Positions 35,714 to 45,119 of a stretch of 52,582 bases of DNA are shown here, piece after piece; positions within the stretch are counted from its first letter, which is position 1; the number at the start of each line of letters is the position of its first letter. Source of the DNA: Acanthaster planci (taxonomy: Eukaryota; Echinodermata; Asteroidea; Valvatida; Acanthasteridae); assembly GCF_001949145.1 (NCBI RefSeq), contig NW_019091558.1, forward strand, positions 106,274 through 158,855. Direction: 5' to 3'. The notes beneath the pieces are model-generated. The model was not told the DNA's origin. It saw only the letters and a list, made by a program, of their open reading frames with translations, and did no database searches. Both the position numbers and the translations under genes were made by a program.

Positions 35714-35800
35714 TTGCATATGTATTGGTAATCTGCGTAGGTTGCAGGCAGTAGACTCTCCCCCCACCTAGAGTGGGACGAGTCTACTACTGCATGCCTA
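35714..35800 (+). repeat. Internal complementary region, DIRS copy 2
   Basis: The left half (about 35716-35755, TGCATATGTATTGGTAATCT through GCAGTAGACT) is the reverse complement of the element's left end at 30790-30832. The right half (35753-35800, CTCTCCCCCCACCTAGAGTG through GCATGCCTA) is the reverse complement of the right end at 37340-37380. It is interrupted by an inserted LTR and resumes at 37143 with GCCTACCAGATTACCAAT. Complementarity to both ends is the DIRS circularisation signature. Confidence 0.85.
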
Positions 35801-37142
35801 TGTGAGAACTGAATCAGTGAAAACCAATCACACAAATTTATCTTAATAAAATAAGTTATTACCTATTTACAGTCCCGAGGTTCACTCACTGATAGTTTTG
35901 TACAATTCCTCAAATGGAGATATTCATAAAAACTGACGTTAGAGAATTGCTTTGAAGTTTGATTAAAGAACTACATTAGACGCTTTAACACCAAACACTA
36001 TGCTTTGAAGGTACAATCACAAGAAAATAGAAGTACAGGAGTGTAAATCAAGTCGGCTTCAACAGCAAAATATTCCACCACTACACCACATGTAATTACC
36101 GCTAAGTGAAGCAAAATTTACTGCAAAAGCCATCAAGGCTACTTCCAAGTTCAAGAGAAAATATTCACCCGATACTAAGGGTAAATTATGCCACACAGAC
36201 TAAATAGTGCCACACAGGCTAAATAGTTCCACTCAGGCGAAGTGTCGTACACAAAAAAAATTATTAAACCAAGCCTTGAATACAGTGTAAAATAACAGTT
36301 TTTCTTGGCCCGCATCCGCCATGGACGTCTACGGTAGTGGTAGTGCTCTGCCAAACAGCTAGTCACGCCCCCACTAGACACAGCATAGAACAGTGGAGAG
36401 CATCTTGGCCGGCCCCAAAGTATTAAAACTGCCATAAGGTAGGGCTCTCTGGAAAAGTTGATAAATTCAACTCCAAATAGTTGTACAATACTGTTTCTAG
36501 TGGCTGACAATTATCTAAGTTGTGACTTCAAAATGTATGACTCTTCTATCAAAATATTACAATAATCTTTCATACAAGTACCATAAATTACTCAACACAG
36601 AAAACAATTATTCTTACAGTTTGTGGCTTCATGGTTTTCTGCAGTCAGTCACCAGTTCCAGGGTCATTTGACAGTCCGCTCAGGATGGGGAAAAGATATA
36701 CATTATTTGTGTAAGCTCACAAAGTATGGCAACCCCAAAAGAGCACAAGGCCCTTAGCTGAAATTACTCTTGCTTGATTGGAGAGAGCCTGACCACTGGT
36801 GTTGAAATGCTTTACAGCAAGACAACTGACTGACCATGGGTAGCACACCTCCACTCTAATACATCACACTCCCTCACACTCCAGTGCACCCAATGAAAAG
36901 ACCACACCCAACTGAAACATCCCAACTGCTTGTACTTACCATTCAAATGCAAAGTCCACAATCTAGAGCCCCAAGCACCTTGTGTTAAATGCAAATCAAT
37001 GACATCACACACTGAAATGAATATTTAAATCAAGCTTCTTTCTTCTCTTGTTGCAGCCAAAATTGGGAAACTCAATAAAACTCTACCTGAAAGAAAAATA
37101 AAAGTTGTCATTTTAAACAATAAAATGGGCTGAGATATGACA
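35801..37142. mobile_element. Probable solo LTR inserted in the DIRS ICR
   Basis: A 1342-bp insertion starting TGTGAGAAC and ending GATATGACA (TG...CA ends). It is flanked by an exact 5-bp duplication, GCCTA (35796-35800 and 37143-37147). The DIRS complementary region continues across it once one GCCTA is removed. TG...CA ends plus a 5-bp duplication are what LTR retrotransposons leave after LTR-LTR recombination. AATAAA-like signals occur near each end. No coding domain is present. Its superfamily is not determined. Confidence 0.72.
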
Positions 37143-37207
37143 GCCTACCAGATTACCAATCTCCCTCCCTCCTCCCCTCTCAGCCTCAGCGCACTTTGTG
37201 TGTGTCA

Positions 37208-37380
37208 AAAGAGGAAGAACATGGCGGCCGCTTTCAAGGGAGTCGAGCGAGTGAGGGCGCACTGCTGGTCATTGAGAATTTAGCAAGTGGATGAAATGGA
37301 CTAGGAAATAATGCATATGTATTGGTAATCTGGTAGGTATGTAATAGTAGACTCGACCCACTCTTAGGTGGGGGGAGAGT
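37208..37380 (+). repeat. Right inverted terminal repeat, DIRS copy 2
   Basis: Reverse-complement partner of 30790-30939, followed by the right tip GTAGACTCGACCCACTCTTAGG and GGGGGAGAGT. The tip has no counterpart at the left end but is represented in the ICR. Such an asymmetric tip is usual in DIRS elements. Confidence 0.85.
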
Positions 37381-37469
37381 TTAGTTCAGGAGATGCATTA
37401 AAAAAAATGCTGATATAAGGCAAATTAAAAATCATTCTTAAATACCTCAAATAGTTTACATTTGATAAT

Positions 37470-38460
37470 GCTGCAAAATAATGCTTTTCACCTGGATACA
37501 AGACAGGTTAATCCATTCCTATTTGTTGAGAATCTGCGTGCAACGTGGCACGCTTTCCCAGATTTACCAAGCTGCTCCTCATCCAACCACTGTTGATTTC
37601 AACCTACCAGCTGGACGTAATTGCAAAGCCTTAGTCAGGGATTCTTACATCGGAAATCAGATCTCTACCTGACATGCGGGTCCTTGTGCAGTGAACTTTC
37701 TATGCTTTCTTAATGCCAAGCTGTTGCCATGGTCATATGGGGGCAATGAACCTGAAAATTATACGACAGTGTGCTACCATGTTGTACTTGATGGTAAAGC
37801 CAGAACATCTCTGACTGAGGAAGCCACTTTTCTTTCACATCTCCTCAACTCAAGTCTTGCAGTAGAGACAATCAACAGCTACTGACTGCTGAAATATTGA
37901 ATGAAGTAAAAACCCTTGTGTTTGTTGCAATAACAAGCAGGATTTTCTGTATCAGGGTTGCCCATGTTGCAGTCCTCATGCACATACACAGCTGGTCTAT
38001 GTGGCTGTCATTTGCACAGGCATGTATATCTACTCACAAAAGGATACTGACCACACCACATGTTGACTGTTGTTCTGTCAGGAATAAGATTTTCATTCAT
38101 TTTATTATCAGACCTAAATTCATTTTATTATAACCAAATTTTCAATGTTTGAAAAGGTGCACACAAAAAATCTGGGAACCAAGGTGCATGTTCAATATAC
38201 CAGATTTGTTGGTGAATTGGTGTTCTATCTGGATAGGTAAGTGCTTTTGGGTAAGATGAACAGTGTAGATTCCCAGCAGTGTAGGATGAGTTTGCCAGGA
38301 AATACTTAGCTCAAACACAGGAGCAAAACAAGTGAGATTATGGGCTGTGCACTGTAATGTACTGTAAGAGATAGAGGGTACTCTAAATTTGATAAAACTT
38401 TAGCATATGAATAAAAGCGTAAGGAAAATATGCATAAGTAAATGTTATTTCAGTATTCTC
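37470..38460 (+). mobile_element. DIRS fragment (copy 4), recombinase scrap and terminal repeat
   Basis: Starts about 90 bases past copy 2. Around 37817-37880 a frame reads TEEATFLSHLLNSSLAVETINSY, resembling the recombinase core-binding segments of copies 1 and 2 (FFMHLFNSS; FFLHLFRSG). Around 38235-38290, GGGTAAGATGAACAGTG resembles the ICR of copy 1 (GGGTAAGTTGACCGTG). Positions 38371-38445 align with the terminal repeat of copy 1 at 2687-2765 (ATAGAGGGTAC, TTGATAAAAC, TATGCATA). The intervening catalytic part is missing or unrecognisable. Support is moderate for the terminal repeat and weak for the coding scrap. Confidence 0.5.
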
Positions 38461-38611
38461 TAGTAGATTCATATCACATTGCTGTTGGGTGTTTAAGGTT
38501 ACATACACATCAACAACACATTTTATGCTGTTGTAATATTCTTTAAAGAGTGGTGACCCTTAGACCTATGAAGAAATTAGTAATGTTTGACCATTCTTTA
38601 GGATTTTGTTT

Positions 38612-39183
38612 TTAACCACTCCCTGCCGGGCGACCCGTTTTTGAGTACATAGGCTTTATATGCAGAGCCGGGAAACCCAGAACTGGGCAAAAGAGTTGGA
38701 CCTTATGAACAAAAGACCGTGCTCAGCACGAAAGACTGAGCTTCTGGGCATTACCAACATTTTTTCGCTCTCAGTCGTGGAGATAATCCAGCCTTGTTTT
38801 GAAACAGTATGCCACGGTTTGAGGCATTTAGAGTGAGCGGATTACCGCCGGGGACAAAAGCTCTCCACACAGCACTGTTACACGCTAATCTGGCCCCTAT
38901 TGAAAAGAGGTCAGCACTGCACTGTGTCGGGAACAAAAGAATCTTACATAACACTGCACAATCTGGGCTCTTTTTCCAAGGCTGCAGGCCTGGCTGAAAT
39001 ATTCAAAAGTCAATGAAGGTTAAATGTCAGCTTTAGAGTAGTGCCTAAAGAGTCCTTCATGTAGATATGACGGCCATTAAATTAAATGATGAATTTTTGA
39101 AGAATTTTGAACACGGAAAATCTTGAAAAGGACCCGGCATCTTGTTTTGCTCAAGAAAAATCCACCTGGCAGCAAGTGGTTAA
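38612..39183. mobile_element. TTAA-flanked MITE, copy C
   Basis: 572 bp from TTAACCACTCCCTGCCGGG to GGCAGCAAGTGGTTAA, TTAA included at both ends. The body is related to the copy at 45218-45813 in opposite orientation: CTTTATATGCAGAGCC versus GCATATAAAGC, and the CGCTAATCTGGCCCCTATTG block versus CAATAGGGGCCAGATTAGCG. No transposase is encoded. It lies 266 bases upstream of the formin exon at 39449. TTAA duplication suggests piggyBac-type mobilisation. Confidence 0.82.
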
Positions 39184-39448
39184 GAAAGGTACCCCCGTTG
39201 CTTTCAGTGTCTGAAGTTCATACCAGAAGAATTCACATGTTGTATTTTAAAGGCAAATGTATAATGACAACAAAAATGAAATTTTGTAGTATGCTTCATT
39301 AGAAAATTCTAACAAATGCTTCAACTTCCAGGGTACAGGATTAGTAAATTGGCAGTAAGCTGTAACAAAGTTTGCATTTACAACTGTGAAATTCTTTCAA
39401 AATAAAGGCAACATTTACATATCTGCTTTTCGAATGCTTTTGTTGTAG

Positions 39449-39566
39449 ATAAAAAAATCTATCTGGCAAAATGCAAGAGACCTTACTGGGAAGGTAGATA
39501 CAGAGTTTCTCCAGCAAATGTATTCGCAGAAGTCAGAACATAACATTCCAGAGGCAGTTGAGAAAG
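39449..39566 (+). CDS. Formin, FH2 domain exon 2
   Basis: 118-nt exon, acceptor TTTTGTTGTAG|ATAAAA, donor GAAAG|GTATAA, entering in phase 0 and leaving in phase 1. It encodes IKKSIWQNARDLTGKVDTEF, then LQQMYSQKSEHNIPEAVEK. The SIW (S/T-x-W) a few residues after the HW motif and the following acidic/hydrophobic stretch correspond to the FH2 lasso and linker, where formins read for example 'TIW...D...LE..F'. The lasso wraps the partner subunit to form the actin-encircling dimer. The frame is intact with no stop. Confidence 0.88.
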
Positions 39567-40653
39567 GTATAATCTTCACAGTTGCCCTGTTGTGATCATC
39601 CTTTCATTTTTTCAGTTTTGTTCTTGTTTATTTGTGTACGAGTTTGTTTTCTACATTCACCTATGGACACTGAACAGTTAAGGACAATACATCCCCAACT
39701 GGGAGAGAGTTCTGGAGTGGTAAATTGAATGCAAGATGACCCCTTTAAAAATATCTAAATAAATGGAGAGCAATGGATGTCTATGATTGCAGGTAATTAC
39801 AAACTTGTGTTCGTGTGGTTGGGATGTTTGATTCTGTTTTGAGTTTTTATTGTGATTGACAGACTAATTCATCGACTACTTATATACCATTTATGTGGAA
39901 GCACCATGCTTACATACAGGTGGTGAGCAGGTATTACACTCCTCATTGGCCTTTAGGGTATCAATGGTGGCGGAATGATTTTCAAAGTGGGGGGGGGCAG
40001 TTATGAGATCATCACATATCAGCCATGAAAAAGGCTGACGCATAAAGCCCCTGCACATTATAGGACCTGCAAAAAGTGTGTAGGAGGATGGCTTCAGTCG
40101 AAAAAGTTTTACTTCCACCGCCAGTGGGTGTCATAAATTACAAAAGTGCACATGTTCAAGTTTAAGAAGTGTCAGTGTGGTGCCACCATATTGGGGACTC
40201 CTTGGATTGGTGTATAGTGTGTTGCTACTGAGAAATGATGAAGGCACTGTTTATTGATTGCCTCCTGTGGAGACAAGCTGTTCATGGCTGCTCTTGCCAT
40301 GTTTATAAATTTGTAGAAACAAAAAAAAAAAGACACATTGCATAATGCATGTGTTTTCAATATAGTCTTGCATGAATCAATGGAAGCAGTAAGAATGCTG
40401 ATAAAACGCACATTTTCCTCTTTTTTAACATCATTTATTCCTGTTTAATTCTGCTGCTGTGGCATAATATCTCTATGCTGTCTACAGATAGCATTCACAA
40501 ATGAGGCGATACACAGTGGTAAACTATGAATAATGATGTTGCAGTTTGATAATGACCTGCCCAAATTGATGTAATTCAAGATAATAGGTTTTGGGCTTCA
40601 AGTATTGGCACCTGCCAAACTAATATTTTATTTCAACTCTCTTTCGTATTCAG

Positions 40654-40825
40654 TTGAAACATCAAAGAGGAAACTGAAGACCTTTTTGGACCCAAAAGTT
40701 GCTCAGAATCTTGGAATATTTCTTGCTGGCTTTAAAATGGATGCTGAAGAGTTGAAGTTCAGATTGGCAATTCTTTCAGAAAAAGACGGAGGACTCAGTG
40801 CTGAACAAATTAATATGTTAAGACG
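40654..40825 (+). CDS. Formin, FH2 domain exon 3
   Basis: 172-nt exon, acceptor TTTCGTATTCAG, donor AGACG|GTAAGA, entering in phase 1 and leaving in phase 2. It encodes KLKTFLDPKVAQNLGIFLAG, then FKMDAEELKFRLAILSEKDGGLSAEQINMLR. The LDxKxAQNLxIFLxxF(K/R)M core is the best conserved stretch of FH2 and makes the formin assignment secure. It resembles the Diaphanous/FMNL style at this point, but that is too little for a subfamily call. The remaining FH2 (knob, coiled-coil and post regions) should follow; no further exon was recognised before 52582. Confidence 0.92.
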
Positions 40826-41067
40826 GTAAGAAATGTTATTTATACTTCATGATGATAAATTCAGTTTACAAATCGCATTTGACTAAGAAATTCATAAGGT
40901 TTTTTTTTCTCTTTCTGTTCTGACACATTCATTATACAACCTCTCACACATTGGTTGCAATAAGTAGTCAAGTGATCAGTTCCTGTTTATAAGTTGTACC
41001 TTGTGCTAGGTAGATGTTAATTGATAATTACAGGTTTTTTGTTTGGTTTTGTTTTTCCCTTTTTGCC
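40826..41067. other. Start of the next formin intron
   Basis: Begins GTAAGA. Positions 40988-41015 (TATAAGTTGTACCTTGTGCT and GTAGATGTTAATTG) match 47331-47360 beyond the far end of the neighbouring DIRS element; both look like the start of a SINE. Confidence 0.45.
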
Positions 41068-41115
41068 CGTACACAATTCAGCGTGGCCTTGCTGCCATGA
41101 TCCTCCTTCTTTTCT
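41068..41115 (+). repeat. Truncated left inverted repeat, DIRS copy 3
   Basis: ATTCAGCGTGGCCTTGCTGC and the following CATGATCCTCCTTCTTTTC are the reverse complement, with few changes, of 46865-46905. The outer 110 bases or so expected from the right repeat (including TGCATATGTAGTGAC) are absent, so the left end was lost. Confidence 0.6.
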
Positions 41116-44100
41116 TAGCGCCGTAACATAACGGATGTGTCTTTCGAGGTATCTTCGATTTATCGAGCTTTCCTTTTTGCTACACGTTTCTGTGTCGATT
41201 TGATCACCTTTCCTTCCTTTGTAAATCAAGTATAGCCTGTATTTTATCCATTTAACTGTAAGAGTGTTCTTTTTGTGTATATTTTTGTGTTCTTTCTTCG
41301 CTTTTCTTGTATGTGCGCCCTGCAGGTGTTTATTGCCGGTACTACGAAGTTTGTTCCAGCTACGCTGTGTCTACCGTACCAATGAATTATTGGCCGTAGC
41401 CAGTTGAATTCAGGGGGTTGCTGTCAGGATCTGTAATACTACCCTGACTTCTCCAGCTACAAGGACGAGGAAAACGCCTTGCCATCGTCCATGGGGCTCC
41501 AGCCAGGATCTGGCCAAGCCCCTGGTTCATTCAGCCCAACGGAGTTGACTGGAAGCTCTGTGGTTGACTGTGGAAGACCGGAGCAGGGACACTGCCAGGA
41601 TCTGGCAAGGACTCTGTCTCCTTGGTCAATTGCTGGCCTGGCGAGCCAGCCAGCACTCCCGGAGAGTACCCCATCAGACATTTCTGGGGCCCATCCTACC
41701 ATCATCATGAGGTATATCACGCCTTTCGCCCGACATGGCCCAGAGGAATACATACAGTGTTCCAGCTAGTGTTCCCCAGCGACACTGAAGAGTACCACCC
41801 GCCTAGAACACCACTTCTCCGGCGGCCCCCTGTACGTACTCCCTATTGCCGTTATACCAAAGTCACCGGGCCGGGCTCCCCATAAGTGCTAGGGTCCGCC
41901 CTGCCTGGTGTGCCACCGAGCCATGACACCCCGACACCTGGTAATCCCTTATCGGGTCCCGCGGAGCTTACCAGGGTTTTTACGCCTCTGGGGCTTCAAG
42001 CTGCCTTAGCCCATCCAAGGCTCTGGCTTTCAACTGGGCATCAATAGGCCATTGGACCTCATTTCTCCTGGTCCCACTGCCCAGAGTTCTGCAGTTCCCA
42101 TTGACTTCACCAGGATAGCACCCTGGGCATTCTGCCTCCCTTGACCCCATCTGCTACCTCTGCCGTTGGGTCACCCGCCACCGGAAAAGGCAAGCGCTTC
42201 TCAACTTCATCAAATTCCTCAACCACCACGAACATACCTCTGTGGCTTGAATGTCGGCTTTCCAGTCCATCAATGAAGTTCCAACCACCATTACTCGCTG
42301 CCTCAGCGTTAGACTGCTATCAGCCTCCACCGCCCCAGACCCGTTTCTGGTGGATCAGGCCTTTCCGCCCTCTCCAGCCACAAGCCATGATTACATCGGG
42401 GAGGGTTCCACACCGGAAGCGCACCAGCCAAGCGTACTCCCTCGGGAGGAGGCTGCTCCCCACAGGACTGCGCATGGCTCAGAATGAGGCACTGTCCTGT
42501 CCCCGAACAGGCAACCAGCATTGTCTTCCGAGAAGAACGAAATTGTTTCCATCAGCACCCTCACTCCATCCAATGGCCACCTCTTTCTTCTTCAGCAAGA
42601 CATAATTCTAGTGCTTGGCCTGCCGGTAGCCGCTTCGCCAGAGGAAGACATCAGCCATGACTTGTTAAACGACATGGCATGACTGGTATCCTCCAGGCCA
42701 ATTTTTCCAAATTTCCAGATATTCTACTCTCTAGCCAGAACTTGGCATGCGTCCCAGTCAACTGTAGCCTGACGGTCCTCCACTTAACCACCAGCCAATT
42801 TAGAGGGCACGCTCGACTCTTGACTATAGCACGGTCTTACTTCAGTCGAAGCAAAGTGACGGTCTCTTTGGTTGAAGATAACACCATTTTTATCAGCGTC
42901 CTCACCGCCTGTGACATGTTCCAGATTCCGATCCTTCGTCAGCTTCCCTTCCAGAGGAAGACACTGACCACACCCCCGCCAGTCAACCGACTGCTCTACA
43001 TCTTCCAGATATGCTTGCTACGGGGCCCCCATTCGTGCAGTAGGCTCTTTGCCTTAGCGAACCGCTCCCTCTTGTAAGCCAGAGCGTCCCAGGTGTGTAC
43101 AGTTCCGGGCAACGTCTCCTCGTCGCCTTCCCTTTATCTACGGCCTTCAAGAAGAACGTCTTGGAGACAACTACTCTGTTCAACACAGTGGAACACTGTT
43201 ATAACAGGGTCCTTGGAACTTTACAAATTCCTTATGTTGTCAGTTAGGGAAAATAAATAAATAAAAAAAGAAATTCTTTGTCATAAATATGACCTTGTAT
43301 TATCAATGCTCGTCCCATCTGTCTTCAATTATACATGTATTGTGAGAGTCCATTGGGCTCCCTCCTAAAATGAGCATGAGCCACTGCCCCACTTTTCCAG
43401 GCAGCTGTTACATGCGTATGCAACGTAGCCTCCGACATATCTACAGCGTGGGTATCCAGATGTAATCCACATGGTAGCACTTTCCGGGCCAACTTCCTGG
43501 ATCATTGCCCAAGTGAATACTCCATCAGTACATGGACCCAATCCCAAGTCTCTGTCACAGCCTTCTGGAGCTGCTGTTCCTGCCATCGATAGGCTCCCCC
43601 AGGCCATGGAGAAGTGCGTCCACACTTTACCTGGTGATCTCTAATGACCGCTACAAGTCTTAACCTACCAGCATTCAAGACTACGTCACCGGGCACCAAG
43701 ACAAGAATGAACAAATCAACGTTTTCCAGGCAGTCTTCCTATCTTTTTCAGTTCTGTCACAGCAAATTCGTCATCATGACACAGACCTACTGCTGCGTCT
43801 TTCCAGTCTGCATCCCTAGGCATCTGGCAGCCGTTGGGATTTGTACACACCCCTTGGCACCCCATAATCCGGGGTTTCCCCAAGGGCCCTGCGGGAGAAA
43901 TGAAGCTAGTCTATTTCCACTGCGTCTCACCACGTGCAACCCAGCAGAATGACCATTACGTAGCCCCCACTCACGTGGCTCCATGTGGGCACAGATTCTG
44001 CCTTTTGGCCCTGCCATATAATGCATACTGAAGTGAACACATGTTCACTTTAAAGTAGGCGTGTCCAAAATCTAATTACTGTGACTGTTATGAGGTCTGT

Positions 44101-44640
44101 CAAAAGTAGTGCAGCTGTGAGTCACCTAATTTGTTGCAATAGTGCTGTGGGCTTTCTCTTCTGATAATGCTCAGCATGATTGAAACGAAGAGTGAGAATT
44201 CTGTCAGAATGAATATTTTCTGTTGTTAGTTCTTTTGAATTTTGAACATAGAAGTTTGATTTGTATGCAGAGATCCTTTCCTAGAGCAGAAATTACTAGC
44301 AATTTCCTCCAGTCAAGATTAACATGTACTAGAATGAGTACTTTTCTTGGAGTGAGTTGCTATGGATGCTCATTCTGTTTTTCATATTGAAAACGTCATG
44401 CGGCCTGACTCCTCTATGCCGGCCATTTATTTTTCATGCATGCATGAAAATGATCAAAATTTTCTGATGCAGTCAAGGTGCCGGCGGCTACACCGGTTAC
44501 AGAACCTGGCTTTCCTTCAATGTCTTCAACACCCTTCTGCATATTCAGGTGTTATACACTGCCACTAAAAACAACTTAATCTAGGTTACATGAAGTCTTT
44601 GTCTCGTTCTCTGACCTATTTCATTTCTTTCCCTCTTGTC
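41116..44640 (+). other. Unrecognised interior of DIRS copy 3
   Basis: GC-richer, Pro/Ser-rich in several forward frames (for example 41479-41769, 41622-41885 and 42141-42605), as expected for a decayed gag region, but I cannot match a domain. At 43183, CAGTGGAACACTGTTATAAC resembles one end of a pogo/Tigger-type transposon; the opposite end was not found. At 43640-44030 a 102-codon frame has no recognised motif. Confidence 0.35.
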
Positions 44641-44789
44641 AAGGTAAATTCCTTTGATGGGAAAGAAGAGTTCTCCTTTCCGTCCAGACCTCACTACAGT
44701 CATGCTAGAGACTCTGAATGATTATGTCATATCTATCTTTGAGTATATCTTGTGGCTTTCTTGTCTCTTTTTTTCTCACTGCCAAACAA

Positions 44790-44895
44790 AGTCACATTAA
44801 TGGAAAGGACATGGGATCATGCAGTTGACCTGCAGACGATTCACATGGCAAGGTCCCACAACATAGTGGTAGACGCACTCTCCCTGGGATGATAG
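44790..44895 (+). pseudogene. RNase H C-terminal scrap of DIRS copy 3
   Basis: A short frame reads QTIHMARSHNIVVDALSLG, matching the C-terminal retroelement RNase H signature (IxHIPGxxNxxADxLSR; here VDALSLG) and corresponding to NNTIADTFSRG in copy 1. A stop follows at once. The catalytic acidic residues are not visible. Confidence 0.5.
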
Positions 44896-45119
44896 AGTAG
44901 CCTTACATTGATCTCTTTGCTTAACTTCCCATTATTTTCCTCTTTAGCAGGACTTTCTGGCAATGCTACATACATGACCGCATGGGACGTCATCTGCCCA
45001 CCTTTCAAATATGTGACAGTATTTTTTAGCATTTTGTTGTGTGCGTCGATAGTCAGGCTTTGGCTACAGCTAACACTCCTGTGAGTACTATAACATACTT
45101 CCTTATGTACTTCTTTCAC

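Larger units (their letters stand above)
30790..37380 (+). mobile_element. DIRS-type retrotransposon, near full length (copy 2)
   Basis: A 6.6-kb element in the formin intron, in the gene's orientation. It has a left inverted terminal repeat (30790-30939), a gag-like region (31627-32690), RT (32781-33416), RNase H (about 33770-34075), tyrosine recombinase (about 34560-35500), an internal complementary region (35714-35800, continued after an insertion at 37143) and a right inverted terminal repeat (37208-37380). RT-RNase H followed by a tyrosine recombinase in place of a DDE integrase, with inverted ends and an ICR, defines the DIRS order. No methyltransferase-like domain was seen. Several frameshifts and stops make it inactive. 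Confidence 0.9.
27896..39448 (+). other. Formin GC-AG intron (phase 0), 11.6 kb
   Basis: The donor is ATG|GCAAGT at 27895/27896. The acceptor is TTTTGTTGTAG, ending at 39448. It contains a TGACGTCA-bearing repeat (about 30320-30720), a DIRS element with a nested solo LTR, a second DIRS fragment and a TTAA MITE. The region 27900-30320 has no recognised feature. Confidence 0.7.

Noticed and set aside
43183-43340. Complete pogo/Tigger element
   Set aside because: Only one candidate end (CAGTGGAACACTGTTATAAC) was seen; no matching opposite end and no TA border.
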